Below are positions 20,001 through 32,300 of a stretch of DNA of 64,000 nucleotides, piece by piece. The stretch comes from Ochromonas danica (lineage: Eukaryota; Sar; Chrysophyceae; Chromulinales; Chromulinaceae), in contig VKHL01000002.1 of assembly GCA_015146655.1 (NCBI GenBank), positions 248,001 through 312,000 on the forward strand, given 5' to 3'. Position 1 is the first letter of the stretch, and every line of letters starts with the position of its first letter. Below the pieces are notes generated by a model, which was given only the letters and a program-made list of their open reading frames with translations, did no database searches and was not told the DNA's origin. The position numbers were made by a program, and so were the translations under genes.

Positions 20001-23000
20001 GAGCAGAACCACAGAGAGTGATACATCTCTATTTCAGATTGCGTCTACTCGACAAAGTTATGACCGACTTTAAGGTTGGAGAAGTTATGGCTGAAATGCC
20101 TTCAAAGAGACTTCTTTTAAAATACTTGGCGGGTAATGACGATATTTTCTTGCGCAGTGATTTAAAGTCACATTTCAAATTCAAGAAAAATGTTTGGTTG
20201 ATCTCTCAATATTTCCGCAATCTTGAGATCACAGATACTGAATATGGAATCTTACGCCGCCAGCTGTCTGTCATTCAAAATCGACTTGAGCGTGGTATTC
20301 TGACTACTTATCGAGAACATCTCTTCAACAAAGTTGCTGCTTTTCGGGATAGCTTAGAGTTAAGGAAAGAGGCTAATTCGGAAGGCAAGGGGTTGCCTGA
20401 TTTCGCTGAGGAAGAATTAAAAAGAGTCTTAATTTTGATTGCGAATCATGATCAACAATATAAGAAAGTAGTTCTTTCTTACTCCAATGAGCGCAATAAT
20501 CTTCAGCGAATTGCGAAATCATTGGAGTTTTGTGAAGATCAACTGAAGACGGTAACCGAGTTTTCGAATTCTGGCAAAGCTCTCTCTGCTTCGGTTCCTA
20601 TTAAAGTTCGTTGTGATTGGACAGGACGATATTATAATGCCATGCGTAAAAGTGCGAGCAAGGAATCCCAACAATTAGTTTTTAAAGAGTTATCGTCAAT
20701 TGTTACCGAGTTCTTAGATGTGGTGAAAAGTGATGCAAAAATGTTAATCCATGATTTATTCCAGCCTGAGCATGCTCGAAATATTGCTGTTTTTAGCGTA
20801 AAGGAGGTAAAGGGACGTGCAGAGCATAGTGGAAGGGGCATTCGAAGCAAGAAATCATGGTATTTTGCTCATAATATCTTCTATCGAGTAGCTTTGGATT
20901 ACGATGGCATCTATAATGGATCGGATGAATTTGCAGCAAAAGCAGCAAACTTTGAGAGAATAGCTGCGTTAGAATATATGAACGTTTCTATTGAGCGCTT
21001 GCGGTCGCCATTAGTGGCAACTATTGATTACCATGGTTATCGAGTTTTAGCTGTAGCCTTGATGCCGATTCAACATGTGGCATTTGATGAGAATGGCGAA
21101 GTTCAGCGCATGTCGGAGGATTTGGTACATGGGATGACCAATGAAGGAAATTACTTTGTCAATCGTAGTCAGTTGCTTAACAAGCTACTGAAACTCGCAG
21201 GTGTTAAGTTGAACCTAGCAGAGCATAAAGTTAAAGGCCTGCGTGACCTTTCCGCGGCAACAACATGTGCATCTGGGCTGCTAAAAGTGTATCGAGGATC
21301 GGATGAGCAATTCTATCTTCGTAATTGTGCAAATATTTTGCCTTGCGAACCTCCTTCCTCTACTCCGCATTTGACAGATGTTCCCCGTTTGCAAAGCATA
21401 TTCTGGAGAAGGATTCGACCAGAATTTTTGCGCACGCGGTCTGTCCCACTGTCTAGCGATGCTTGCACATTGCTAACCAACAATACAAGTGATGCAGAAA
21501 GCTGTTATCAAAGTTCAAAAGAGGCGATGAATATCTATTTACAGGAGTTAATACCTGATTTTGTGCAGAATCTTCTCATGCGCCAATATAATCTACCCTT
21601 AGCTGAAGGACTTGGCATTCAATTATCTGAAGAAATGCATAAACGTGGGATTAATATAAGACATCTCGGACTGATGAGGAATCTAATCAGACGGGCTCTT
21701 CCCGGGAATGTCAGTGTTTATACTGGAGAGAAGTTCATTCGAACCAGTCATAATTTGAGCGTAGAAGTGGAAAACGGAGAGAGTATTTATATTAGTGGGC
21801 TTGTCTTTAAATTAGAAGAAACAAGAAGAAACAAAATTACGACGACAACCTTGCCCATCTCTCACAAGCACAAGCAAGATCCTATTAATCGAGCAGTAGC
21901 CTATTACGGTCGTATTCAGTACGCACAAAACTGTGATGAAGTTCGTTTGATTTTATTAGGAGAAATGATTGCTAGATGTGTTAAAAACTGTGTGCGATTT
22001 CAATTGCGATCATACGTGGAGATGAATAAAGGTTGTTCTCTTTTGTTTTGGCGAGAACTTATCGCCCAACACCTGAACTTTGTCACTGGATCATCCGATA
22101 ATGCAAGTACATTTTTTGAGGATATTATATATGAATCTATCTTAGAAAGATTTGGCAAATATGCAGTGAGGATATCTGAGAGAAAGGGTCTTTTGAATGC
22201 AACAAGGCCGATCATTCTCTATATTGTTCGTCGGATTGTAGAGATGTGTGGTGCTACTTTGGTTGCTTCTACTTGGTCCTCTCTGGCTGGCTGCCCTGTT
22301 GGTTTCTCTTTCCATGGTCATGATATTGTCGATGTTCATGCGATTGTGAAACATAATATTGCCGTCTTTCCTTTCGCTGAAGCGGTTATGGTCGCCCAGG
22401 AAGCAGAAGAAGCGATGGCAAAGTTATACATGTCTGAAGTTCGGAATGACTCACCGAGCCTTTTCTTTAATCTGTCAGAACGAAAAGGTGGACGAGCTGC
22501 TATTAATTATGGCCTCCTTGGAGACAAGTATAATGGTCTTCTTACTCCTGGTTGCGATTTGGAGCAAACAGGACCTATTAAAACAGATAAATTCCTTCGT
22601 GCTATTGGCTTTCATCCTGATACTAAATCATGTATTGACTGCAATCATCACGAAGCAATTGTTCCTGTCTCTATTGAGTCACATTTTAGTGTTGAAGTGT
22701 TTTTTCGATGCCTTGGTGGAAAAGACATTAACCGAACTCTCATCGATTCTGGTCGATATCGGCTCAGCGTTGGGAGAGACAACTATCTTTCTTTCACTCT
22801 GTATGAGAGTGTCCATTCAATGAGCTTACGATGCTGCCTTATCGACAATAGCGATTGGTATCATATGATTGCAACATTTGATGGAACTTTTCTTCGATGC
22901 TATATTAATACCGATCTTAAGTATGAAGTTGAGGTCTGTACTGTATTGGCGCAGAAAGAAAGAGCTTATTTAGTGAAACATCAGAACAAGCTGGTTAGTA

Positions 23001-25578
23001 TTGGGCAGGATGAGGTCGACGAAAAGGCCAAACTGCGTGAAAAGACAATGGATGATGCTCGGGTCTATTTCCAAACGAAAGAAGGCATGGAAGCCTTAAA
23101 GAGAATATCTCAGCGTCTTGTTGAGGAGGATGGGTTCAATCCTGAGGAACAGAACGAGTCCGAAGAGCCATTAAATGGACGTCAAAAACGTGCTATTGTG
23201 TTGCGCAAAGCCAAGGAAGAGCTAATTGAGGAGATCTTTGAAAAGAATAAAATCGAACTTGCTGCTAGATTTCAACAGCTTCGGATCGACGAAGAAGAAC
23301 AATACCATAAAATTCTTCAAGGTGGAAAGGTAAATGTTTTGAAACCATTCCGTGTTGGGGCATCCTTGCCCGATGCTAGCAATCGCGAAGGAAGCGATTA
23401 TTTCTTTGGGCATATTTCTTGTATATCAGTATATGACCGATGCTTATCATCTGATCGCGTCCGCGCTCATTATCTATCCACAACGCGAAATCCTTATGAA
23501 GATGCACAACGACTGTATGCCAAAGCCGCGGCTAAATTCATTCGCGCATATTCTGAAGGATCTTCCTTCAGTTTGTTTGATGCTGATGTTGAGCAAAAGT
23601 TATTGGATCTTTATGCTAAATCACTTTGCAGTTTCTTGTATTTGGATCCTGAAGTCAGAAATAAAAGTGATGTCGATGCGGCCAAGGTAAAGCTGCAAGA
23701 TCTCCTCTCTCTACTTAAGGCGAGAAGATTTCCAGAAATAATTGTCGCTATTATCAAGAGCATTCCCAGAGATCCTGATTTTGCTGACATAATTGTGAGT
23801 AGCTTGCTGTCATTGAAAGCGATTCATCGCCATTATTTGTCCACGACATTGCTCGTCTCGCGCGATGCATTAGCATTTCTACCTTTTGAATTGGCTCTTG
23901 TTTCTCCTTTTCAACCTTATAGCTACTATGAAGCTGCTGCTTTTGTTTTCCAACAAGTAGTTCGTGATCATAACTTTCAATTCATCTATGGCGAGTTGGA
24001 CTTAAATTGGTTAGTGGAATTAGAAAGTCCATTGTTGATTGTCTCTATTGTAAAATGTGCCTACGAGGATCGTCAATTGAAAGTTGTCAAGATTTTGGAA
24101 CTGATTGATGCAAAGCACATGCCTGGACATGCTGGATTGCCCACAGATAGTGATGTTCAGGTTGATATCCCTCCTCTCTCTTGCCAATTTAAAGTGTATG
24201 TAACTAACAGTGTGTGCTGTTATTTCAGGCATTGGTACAAAACGCTCCTTTGTTGGAAGGCTTCGATTTTTCAAATTGTTCCTCGCTGACTAACTCTTCT
24301 TTGGAGTATTTGAATCGAATTGCACGTATTCGTTCGTTAAACCTGTCTGGCTGCACCTTGTTGAATGATCAGGGACTTCATCTAATACCAAATATCTTAA
24401 ACAATTTGGAGCGTCTCGCGCTTCAGAATGTTGTACTGCTTACTGATGAAGGAGTAGAGCAAATAGCAGATCATTGCAAGAAGTTGGTTTATTTAAACTT
24501 GAATGGATGCTATCAAGTCAGCGTTGCGCCACTTCTATTAGTCGCGAAGAGAAATAAGTTCCTCTCCAATTTGCAGCTTTCTCGATTGTTAATTATCGAT
24601 GATGGGTTAGTGGAACTGTGTGGGATTTTGCAAGATATGAAAATCTTGGAGCTTGATATCAGCCATTGCTCAGCCATCACTGATGTCGGAGTGGGTAGCA
24701 TTGCTGATAGCTGCCAAGCACTTCGTAGATTAAATCTTCAAGGTCTAAATCGAGTATCTCATCGATCCGTTCAGATGATCACCACTCGTTGTTGGGATTT
24801 ACAAGTTCTTAATCTTGAAGATGTTTTCTTGACCAACGACAAGATCTTCATTTATGAGGCAGCATGCGATGGAAGAGCAGCTGCGAATGACAGTATGCTA
24901 GTTAACATGAAAGAATTGACGGTAACAGATTGTCTAGCTGTTAGTGATCGGGGAATGCATGGCTTGGCAGATCGTTGCCGTTTATTAGAACGATTGAACT
25001 TGCGGGGATGCGATAAGCTGACTGACACTACATTGTCCCTATTTGCTGATGAAACAGTATGCCCCCGCTCAAACTTTGCATTAGCAGCAACTCTAATTTC
25101 TCTCGATCTCTCCTATTGTACCCATTTTACGAGAAATGGTTTGGAAGCTGTTCTGTCCAAATGCCAAGCCTTATATGAACTGAACTTATCGGGTTGGGTG
25201 AGCACTGTCGATGACGATTGTATTCGCATGATTGGGGCTATTTGTCCCACCATACAAGCTTTGAGAGTCAAGCAATGCTGGTTGATCACTGACATGGCTC
25301 TTTGTTATGCAGCTGAATCCCTTTGGTTAGAAGTGTTGGATGTCTCTGGTTGCCATCGCATCACCGATCAGGGAATCGAGGTGTTGGCGGAAGCTTATTC
25401 TGCTTTACAAAGTCTTTCAATGGACAGATTGAAGCTTGTGAGTACACGCTCTCTGCTCTATCTTTTGCAAAATTGCCACAATTTGCGCACAGTTCATTGT
25501 GTGGACTGTCCTCTGATTGATTTATCAGGGGTTGATGTTAACAGTCTGAATGTAGATATTGTAACAAAAGTAACTTGA
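17090..25578 (+). CDS. 2,806-residue coiled-coil / IQ / LamG-like / LRR protein
   Basis: Exons 17090-24160 and 24229-25578 (68-nt intron) join in frame. Order of parts: an N-terminal globular region; an acidic then basic stretch (about 110-170); a long charged coiled coil (about 205-420); an IQ calmodulin-binding motif at about 682-700 (ATKIQSIARQYLDRKF); a Ser/Thr-rich linker (about 840-910); a large helical middle; and a concanavalin/LamG-like sandwich in two pieces (about 1860-1955, FSVEVFFRC, SDWYHMIATFDGTFLRCYI; and about 2090-2130, GHISCISVYDRCLSSDRV) with a charged helical insert between them. It ends in about 16 cysteine-type LRRs of the AMN1/F-box class (about 2358-2800, e.g. LRRLNLQGLNRVSHRSVQMI). 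Residue 14 begins MGNAYSYS, a good N-myristoylation sequence, so the native start may be there. I do not recognise an orthologue; a membrane- or cytoskeleton-linked scaffold is inferred. Confidence 0.85.
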
Positions 25579-25672
25579 AATATGCTCTTCACAGTAATTT
25601 CAGACCTAGTTGAATTCCAAGTTGTGCATGCAGTAACTATATTACAAGTACGTAATATCCATTCTATATCAT

Positions 25673-26643
25673 CTACGCAGCACGAGCTCTGGCAGAGAGG
25701 CGTCCTTTGCTGCTGGGCTGTTCCTCCTCACCCGTCAAAGCTCCCATCCCTTCAGAGACTAAGGCAGCCCACTGTTCAGGATCATTCAAGATTTCTTCCG
25801 ATAAGCCAAACGCTTGTGCCATCGCAGGATTTTCAAGCATTTGCTGCCTGGCAAGCTCGATCTGTTGAGGATCAGAAAACACACTCTGGATTTGAGATTG
25901 AACTTCATGCATATAAGAATCAACCCCCTCAGAATTTCCCGCCAGCAAGTCCGACATAACATTCTTCTGCTTTTCAGGGACACCTAATCAACATAGCATA
26001 ATCATTTTTCCTTCTTAAGAAAACATAGGATCACATCACTATTACCTGGAATCAAATCAATCAGGCCCTTAATCGCTTCCGTATCACCTGAAGTAAGAGC
26101 ATTCATAAGCTGAGTAACCTCTGGAGGAAAGCTGTCCAAAAGCTGCGAGAGTTGTTCAGGATCTTTCGCAACATCAATCAGCTGTTGCATGGACTGTTTG
26201 GCAAGGCCAAAACCTTGCTTGGCAATGAGGCGTAGACTTTCTGGATTCTCCAAGTCAATCTCATTCTTCATTTCAGGAGTAAGATATTGATCCATGGCAG
26301 ACAACATGGTACGAAATGTATCAACATCATAGTTTTTGATAAATTCATCTGAGTCCAAGGCCGATTCCACCAAGTCGAAGTATCCAGAGAGCGTGTTCAA
26401 GGCAGTTTCCACAGCAGCACTGGACAATCCAGCATCATTCTTGGCTCTATTGTTGAACGAAGAAGCGGACCCGCCAGATGCTCTTTTCACATGAGAAGGC
26501 TGTGGAGGTAGAAAGTCAATCTCTTCTTCTTCCGCTTCTCTCTTCTTGCGTGCGCCCCACATTTTACGGCTGGTGACGCCATTTAAAGTTAAAAAGATGA
26601 CGAGAAAGACCAACGTGCAAGCAAAGATACTCAAGAACTTCAT
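25673..26643 (-). CDS. Signal-anchored helical protein of unknown function
   Basis: Exons 26643-26046 and 25983-25673 (62-nt intron) give 302 residues. The N-terminus (MKFLSIFACTLVFLVIFLTL) is a signal peptide or anchor, followed by a basic/acidic patch (R-K-M-W-G-A-R-K-K-R-E-A-E-E-E-E). The remainder is helical, with repeated D-P-E/Q-Q units: DPEQLSQLLDSFPPEVTQLM, DPQQIELARQQMLENPAMAQ and NDPEQWAALV. These recall the DP/STI1-type helical hairpins of co-chaperones, where short D-P-containing helices form a groove, but the match is weak. There are few cysteines and no second membrane helix. The stop codon faces the stop of the LRR giant gene only 94 bp away. The upstream 275 bp are shared with ABCE1. 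Confidence 0.75.
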
Positions 26644-26918
26644 CCTTATTTGCAAAAATATCAATTGATAGGACTTGTCTCTCTCACTGCCAAATGCATG
26701 CCGCCACTTGTCCACACCACGCCTCTCACCAAGCTAAACCTGCAACAAACGCCTTAAAATAGTATAAATTCTGGTTTATATCTCACAAGCTGGAAAAACG
26801 GGGTATTGCCACTCTTCCCGCCACAGGTTTGTCTTTGCGTCTTTGGCCTTATCGGTGGCGTCGCCATTATCTCCAATCGAATCAATCCTTCGAGAGGAGT
26901 TAATAGCTTGAAAGAGTC

Positions 26919-29158
26919 ATGTCCGAAAAGCTTACTCGTGTTGCTATTATTAAAGAAGATAAATGCAAACCTAAAAAGTGTCGACAAGAATGTAAAAGAT
27001 CTTGCCCTGTGGTCAAGTTAGGCAAACAATGCATTGAAGTGTCCCCAAACTCTAAACTTGCCTTTATTTCTGAAGAACTATGCATTGGTTGTGGTATCTG
27101 TGTGAAGAAATGTCCTTTTGAGGCTATTGCTATTATTAATCTGCCCAAATCTTTGGAATCAAGTCAAACCCATCGATACGGTCCCAACTCTTTCAAACTG
27201 CATCGTCTTCCCATGCCTCGTCCTGGCCAAGTGCTTGGTTTGGTAGGTACCAACGGTATTGGAAAGTCTACGGCGTTGAAGATCTTGGCTGGCAAGCAAA
27301 AGCCCAACTTGGGAAAGTTTGACAAGCCACCTGATTGGTCGGAGATCCTCACCTACTTTCGTGGCTCTGAGTTGCAGAACTATTTCACCCGTATCTTAGA
27401 GGATAACTTGAAAGCCATTATTAAGCCTCAGTATGTGGATCATATTCCAAAAGCAGTGAAGGGCAAGTTGGGTGATATCATGGCCTCCAAGAATCAACGT
27501 AACAATTTGGCATGGACATTGACTGAGTTGGATCTTAATCATGTTACTGAGCGTGAAATTGAAGTGCTAAGTGGTGGTGAACTGCAGCGTTTTGCTATCG
27601 CTGTTGTAGTTGTTCAAGATGCTGACGTCTACATGTTCGACGAGCCTTCGTCTTATCTTGATGTTAAGCAGAGATTGAAGGCTGCTACTACAATTCGTTC
27701 TATTGTGAGTGGAGAGGATGGTTTACATAGATACGTAATTGTCGTTGAGCACGATCTTGCTGTTTTGGATTATCTCTCAGGTGAACCTTGCTGCTGCTTG
27801 TCTTGTCTTCCGTTTGCGATCAATCTCATCATCTCGCCACTTGTTGACGATGTTAATAGATTTCGTGTGCTGTCTCTACGGTACCCCTTCTGCTTATGGT
27901 GTTGTGACCATGCCTTTCTCTGTTCGTGAGGGTATCAATATTTTCTTGGCTGGTTTCATCCCCACAGAGAACTTGCGTTTCCGTGACGAAGAGCTCAACT
28001 TCAAGATGGCTACGAGCACAGGTCTCACAACTTAATGAACTTCACATGTATATTATTGTCTGATCTTTATTGCTTTTGATTCAGAGTTGTACGAGAATCC
28101 TGGTCGCAATCACATGTATCGCTATCCTGCCATGACTAAGACAATGAAGGCAGCTGGAGGTGATACCGGTGCTGCTCGCACGTTCGTTCTCCACGTGGAA
28201 CCTGGATCCTTCACGGATTCTGAGATTATTGTCATGTTGGGAGAGAATGGAACTGGCAAGACGACCTTCATTCGCATGATGGCTGGCTTGCTGAAGAGTG
28301 ATGAGGCTGTTCAAGCCGAAGAAGAAGGAGATATGGAGAAGGCTGCCGCTTTGGGAGTTCCCCAACTCAACGTCAGGTGAGTCACTTTGATAATTTATCT
28401 GTAGGGAAGAGTTTTATTAGCTTGGATATCTTGTTCTGATAGCTACAAGCCTCAGAAGATCTCTCCCAAATTCCAAGGCACTGTCCGCCAGCTGCTTCAT
28501 AAGAAGATTCGCGATGCCTATATCCACCCGCAGTTTATTAGTGATGTGATGAGACCAATGAGCATGGATCCTATTATGGATAACGGTGTGCAGGATCTCT
28601 CTGGTGGAGAGTTGCAGCGCGTTGCCATTGTGTTATGTCTCGGAACTCCTGCAGACATTTACCTGGTGAGATTTATTCTGTCTATTCCCTCTCCACTTAT
28701 CTTGTCTAATGACCCATTTAACCATATGAACTCTAGATCGACGAGCCTTCTGCCTACTTAGACTCTGAGCAACGTATCGCTGCCTCCAAGGTCATCAAGC
28801 GCTATATTATGCATTCTAAGAAGACCGCTTTTATCGTGGAGCACGATTTTATCATGGCCACTTATCTGGCTGATAGGTAAGTTGGATTCTCTCTTCGTTT
28901 CTGTTTTCACCGTCTCATGGGAGAGAACGATTGGTTGCCAATAGAGTGGTTGTCTATGATGGTACCCCTGGTGTGGAAACTTGCGCGCATTCCCCTCAAG
29001 CGCTCATTCCTGGAATGAACACCTTCCTCAAACAGTTGAATATTACCTTCAGAAGAGATCCTTCCAACTTCCGTCCTCGCATTAACAAGTTGGATTCCAT
29101 CAAGGACAAGGAGCAGAAGTCAGCTGGCAACTACTTCTACTTGGAAGACAAGGATTAA
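26919..29158 (+). CDS. ABCE1: ABCE1/RLI1 ribosome-recycling ATPase
   Basis: Six exons, 26919-27780, 27860-28021, 28085-28376, 28443-28665, 28737-28876 and 28945-29158, join in frame to 630 residues. The N-terminus carries two [4Fe-4S] cluster motifs ([15 protein letters not shown] and [12 protein letters not shown]). Two ABC ATPase domains follow: Walker [10 protein letters not shown] (about 110-118) and GENGTGKTT (about 394-402); signatures [11 protein letters not shown] and [11 protein letters not shown]; Walker [14 protein letters not shown] and the split [13 protein letters not shown]; switch His in VVEHD and IVEHD. The protein splits post-termination 80S ribosomes with Pelota or eRF1 and is essential in eukaryotes. 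The second intron uses a weak donor (ACAG then GTCTCA). It falls in the hinge loop between the ATPase domains, where the family is variable, so that junction is the least certain. Confidence 0.96.
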
Positions 29159-29294
29159 ACTCCTTTTTAGTAAATATCAACACATGCAAGTCATGTGATA
29201 AGGAATGAAAATGGTATGATATTCCTGCTTGGAGGACTTCCCTCTCCTGGTCGATTGTAATAGTTAAAAGTTCCTGAAACTGCCATCATGCTGC

Positions 29295-29333
29295 CTCTTC
29301 TTAAGTTAAGGGTGAAGTGTAACTTAAGAAGAG
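29295..29333. promoter_or_regulatory. Perfect 14-nt inverted repeat containing the TTAACTTA-type core
   Basis: CTCTTCTTAAGTTA (29295-29308) and TAACTTAAGAAGAG (29320-29333) are exact inverse complements with an 11-nt spacer. The site lies 51-89 nt before the ATG at 29384, the usual place of the TTAACTTA elements in this window. It supports that ATG rather than the in-frame one at 29288, which would put the palindrome inside the coding region. Confidence 0.6.
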
Positions 29334-29383
29334 ATAGGCGATTGAATTGGCAACTTTCTTCGCAGAAGAGTCAGTCCTCAAGA

Positions 29384-32300
29384 ATGGATATAACTCTATC
29401 TTTGAAAGAAAAGCCTTGGGGTGCTGACTATAATCTTGCCACTGATTGTCTCATAGTTGGCACATCCGGAGGACTAACATTTTATCCTTTTCAAGAAGGC
29501 GGCGCACCACGACAGCAAATCTGGTTCGACTTCAAGCACCCCGCGGCTCTTTTGAAAGTTCAGCAAACCAAAAAGTCCTTAATTGCCACAACAGCTGGAT
29601 CTTCTATTCTTCTCTGGGATCCCTATCAGTTAGTGTCTCCTCTGAGAAAAGTTGTCGAGCATCACACTCTAATCGAAGAACTCCTTTGGCAACCTGAGGA
29701 TGACAACCTGTTGATCACTTTATCCCATGATAATGTAGTCTCACTTTGGGATATTCGTACTCCTCATCATGCTGTGAGTGAGCTACTCATTGAACGACCA
29801 TGCAGACGTCTGCAAAGCTGTCCTGGTGGTAATTCGCATCTTTTGTCTGTCGCAGTGGATGATCGATTTCTTGTCTTATGGGATACCCGCAAACTATCTC
29901 CCTCACCTTCGCATGAAAATACTGGGCTGCAGGATGGATCCTATTCGGTGTACGAGACGGAGAATGAGATTTTGGATTATTGTTGGCATCAGCATCGGAG
30001 CAATCGGGGGAACACGACAAGTTGTATGGGCGGTTGCTTTGATGGAGGTGCCATTTCTTTGCATATAATTAATAGCAATTATACTATCGAGAGCTGGAGC
30101 CTTGATTCCTCTCTGTTAAAGAAGGATGACGTGGAGATGACCATCAAGGGAATGAGTCCAACTTTGAGTGAATTTCATCTCACGCCTCCACCTATCAACC
30201 ATCTCAATCAGAACCTTCTCCTATTCGGAATCGATTCAACTGACAAGCAACACAAGCTTTTCAACTTACAAGTTCAAAGAGCAGGAAAAACAGTACAGGC
30301 CGAGAAAGTCACCGCTTGGAGTGACAACATTGTGACAACGTTTTATCGTCAAACGAATGGTATGGGTGGAAGTGACGAGATCTTTGTCTTTGCAGAAGAC
30401 GGTAAGGTGCATACGGTGCAACGGACAACTTTCTTTGTGGGAGATCTTGAAGACAATTTGAAAACGTTTTCTACTGATAGCTTGGCGAAGAAAATGATTA
30501 CACGAGATAGTTTGAAGCCTTTCTACGAGATTCCAGAACAAAGAAAGTATTTCAATCCGCGATCACATAATCTCTCCACATCTACACATGAACTCGTAGG
30601 GCCTCGTGTGTTTTTGCAATTGATGAATGAGGAGACTACCCTTTTGGATCGTGGGATTAAAGAGGGACAATCTGCCACGAACAAGTGCTTGGAAGGCCTT
30701 AGAATTGAAAAGAAGGATGAGTTTTGCCGGGAAATTGTCTTATCTCTCTTACTACCTGGTCGAGATCGCACATGCCATGCGAGGAAAAGCTTCACTTCCA
30801 CTTTTGTTAACTATTATGACGGCCGAGAGTTGGAAGCATTTTATACTAGCAATCCTATTCTCACGATGAATCAGACCGTAGCTTTGACGATCTCTTTCCC
30901 AGCTACTTTAACGGGCTCCTGGAATCCAATTTTCTCGATTGATAATCGCTCCTGTACTATGGTAAGTCATTGCTATCTCTTTTCTCTTGATGAATCCCGT
31001 GTTCTGAGGACCTGAATATGGTGTTAGCTGGACGAGACAGCTGTCAGCCGCATCATAGAGGAGTTAAACAGTCTAGTGCAGACTCGTCCTTTTCCTAAAA
31101 TTGCCCGAAATAGTTACAGTACGCTCACCACGTCAGATTCCATCCTTTGCCAGTTGGCACTATGTTTCCGCAGACGAATTTTGCGGTTGTGGGAGAAGGC
31201 AATGGAACCGGATAGCAGGTCTTTAGGCCGATCCTATAACAATAGTTTGGAAATCGCCAAGAGCTTCTTAACCGAATCTGATTGCGGCAAAGAGAATGCT
31301 GAGCTCAAGTATCTGCAGTATATTGATGGGCAATCGTACAATGTGCCCTTCCCCATTCTCTCAGGTGCACGTTTCAATTCCAAGGGAGAACTTGTTTTGT
31401 TTGGCTGTGCCCAATTAGTGTTGTCGGAAGGCACATTTGAAACTAAGAATAGCTTTGTGGAGCGAATGCCCCCTCGCTTGTTGAGTTATCACGAGGGAAA
31501 ACAAGAAGAAGGACAACTGCGTCGACCAAGCTTGGTTCTTCCTGGTCATCACATGAGCTATGCCTATCTCATGTGCTTCAATATGGCCAAGAGAGTTTCC
31601 TCGGATAACATGCTTTCCTCTTCGAATGGCCAAGAAGTATCTTCCCTGTATAGCAAGAGGATGCAGTTATTGCAGGAACAGGTGAAGGGGGATGTAGGTT
31701 TTGGCAGCTCGCAGCTAAGTCTCCCTCCTCATCGCGAAAGTTTCAACGAAGAAGATTCAGATGAGGAACAAGGGGATAAGGAAGGTAAGATGAGGAACTG
31801 TGTCGCCGAAGGCTTAAATGAGGAACAAAAGACTGGTTCCGCGCTTGCCCACTCTGACGAGGACGAGGACGACGACGAGGAAGAAGAGGACGAAGATGAT
31901 CATCACCCGCACTTTGCTATGGATATGGACTCAGAGAGTGGTCCGACAGAAGAACAAGAATCAGAAACAGAACAATCTGAACACGAACCAGACAATGAGA
32001 AAGATGACGACGACGACGACGAAGAAGAAGAAGAGTGCTCTGAGGAAGACAAGGAGAGCCATGAAGACGAAGATGACGACGACGAAGATGATGAGGACGA
32101 AGAAGAAGAAAGTGAGTCATCAAAGGAGAAACCTTTGTCTTCTTCTTCGGTCGTGATGATCTCTGAAGACATTAATGATGACCATCTTCCAGTTCTCGAA
32201 GTGGTTCATTCATATAAGCCTCCTCTTGTTCCTGTTTGTGTGCCGGTGATTGCGATGAATTCTGAGATGAAAACATCGCAAAGCGCCCTCAGCATGGACT

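Noticed and set aside
22359-22823. Alternative-frame open stretch of 154 codons inside the LRR giant gene
   Set aside because: It overlaps the LamG-like part of the main frame and its composition looks like a shifted reading of the real gene.
31903-32172. Open frame on the minus strand coding for long serine runs
   Set aside because: It is the reverse of the GAA/GAC/GAT-rich acidic stretch of WDR59; complementing Asp/Glu codons gives Ser-type codons. No start or splice evidence.
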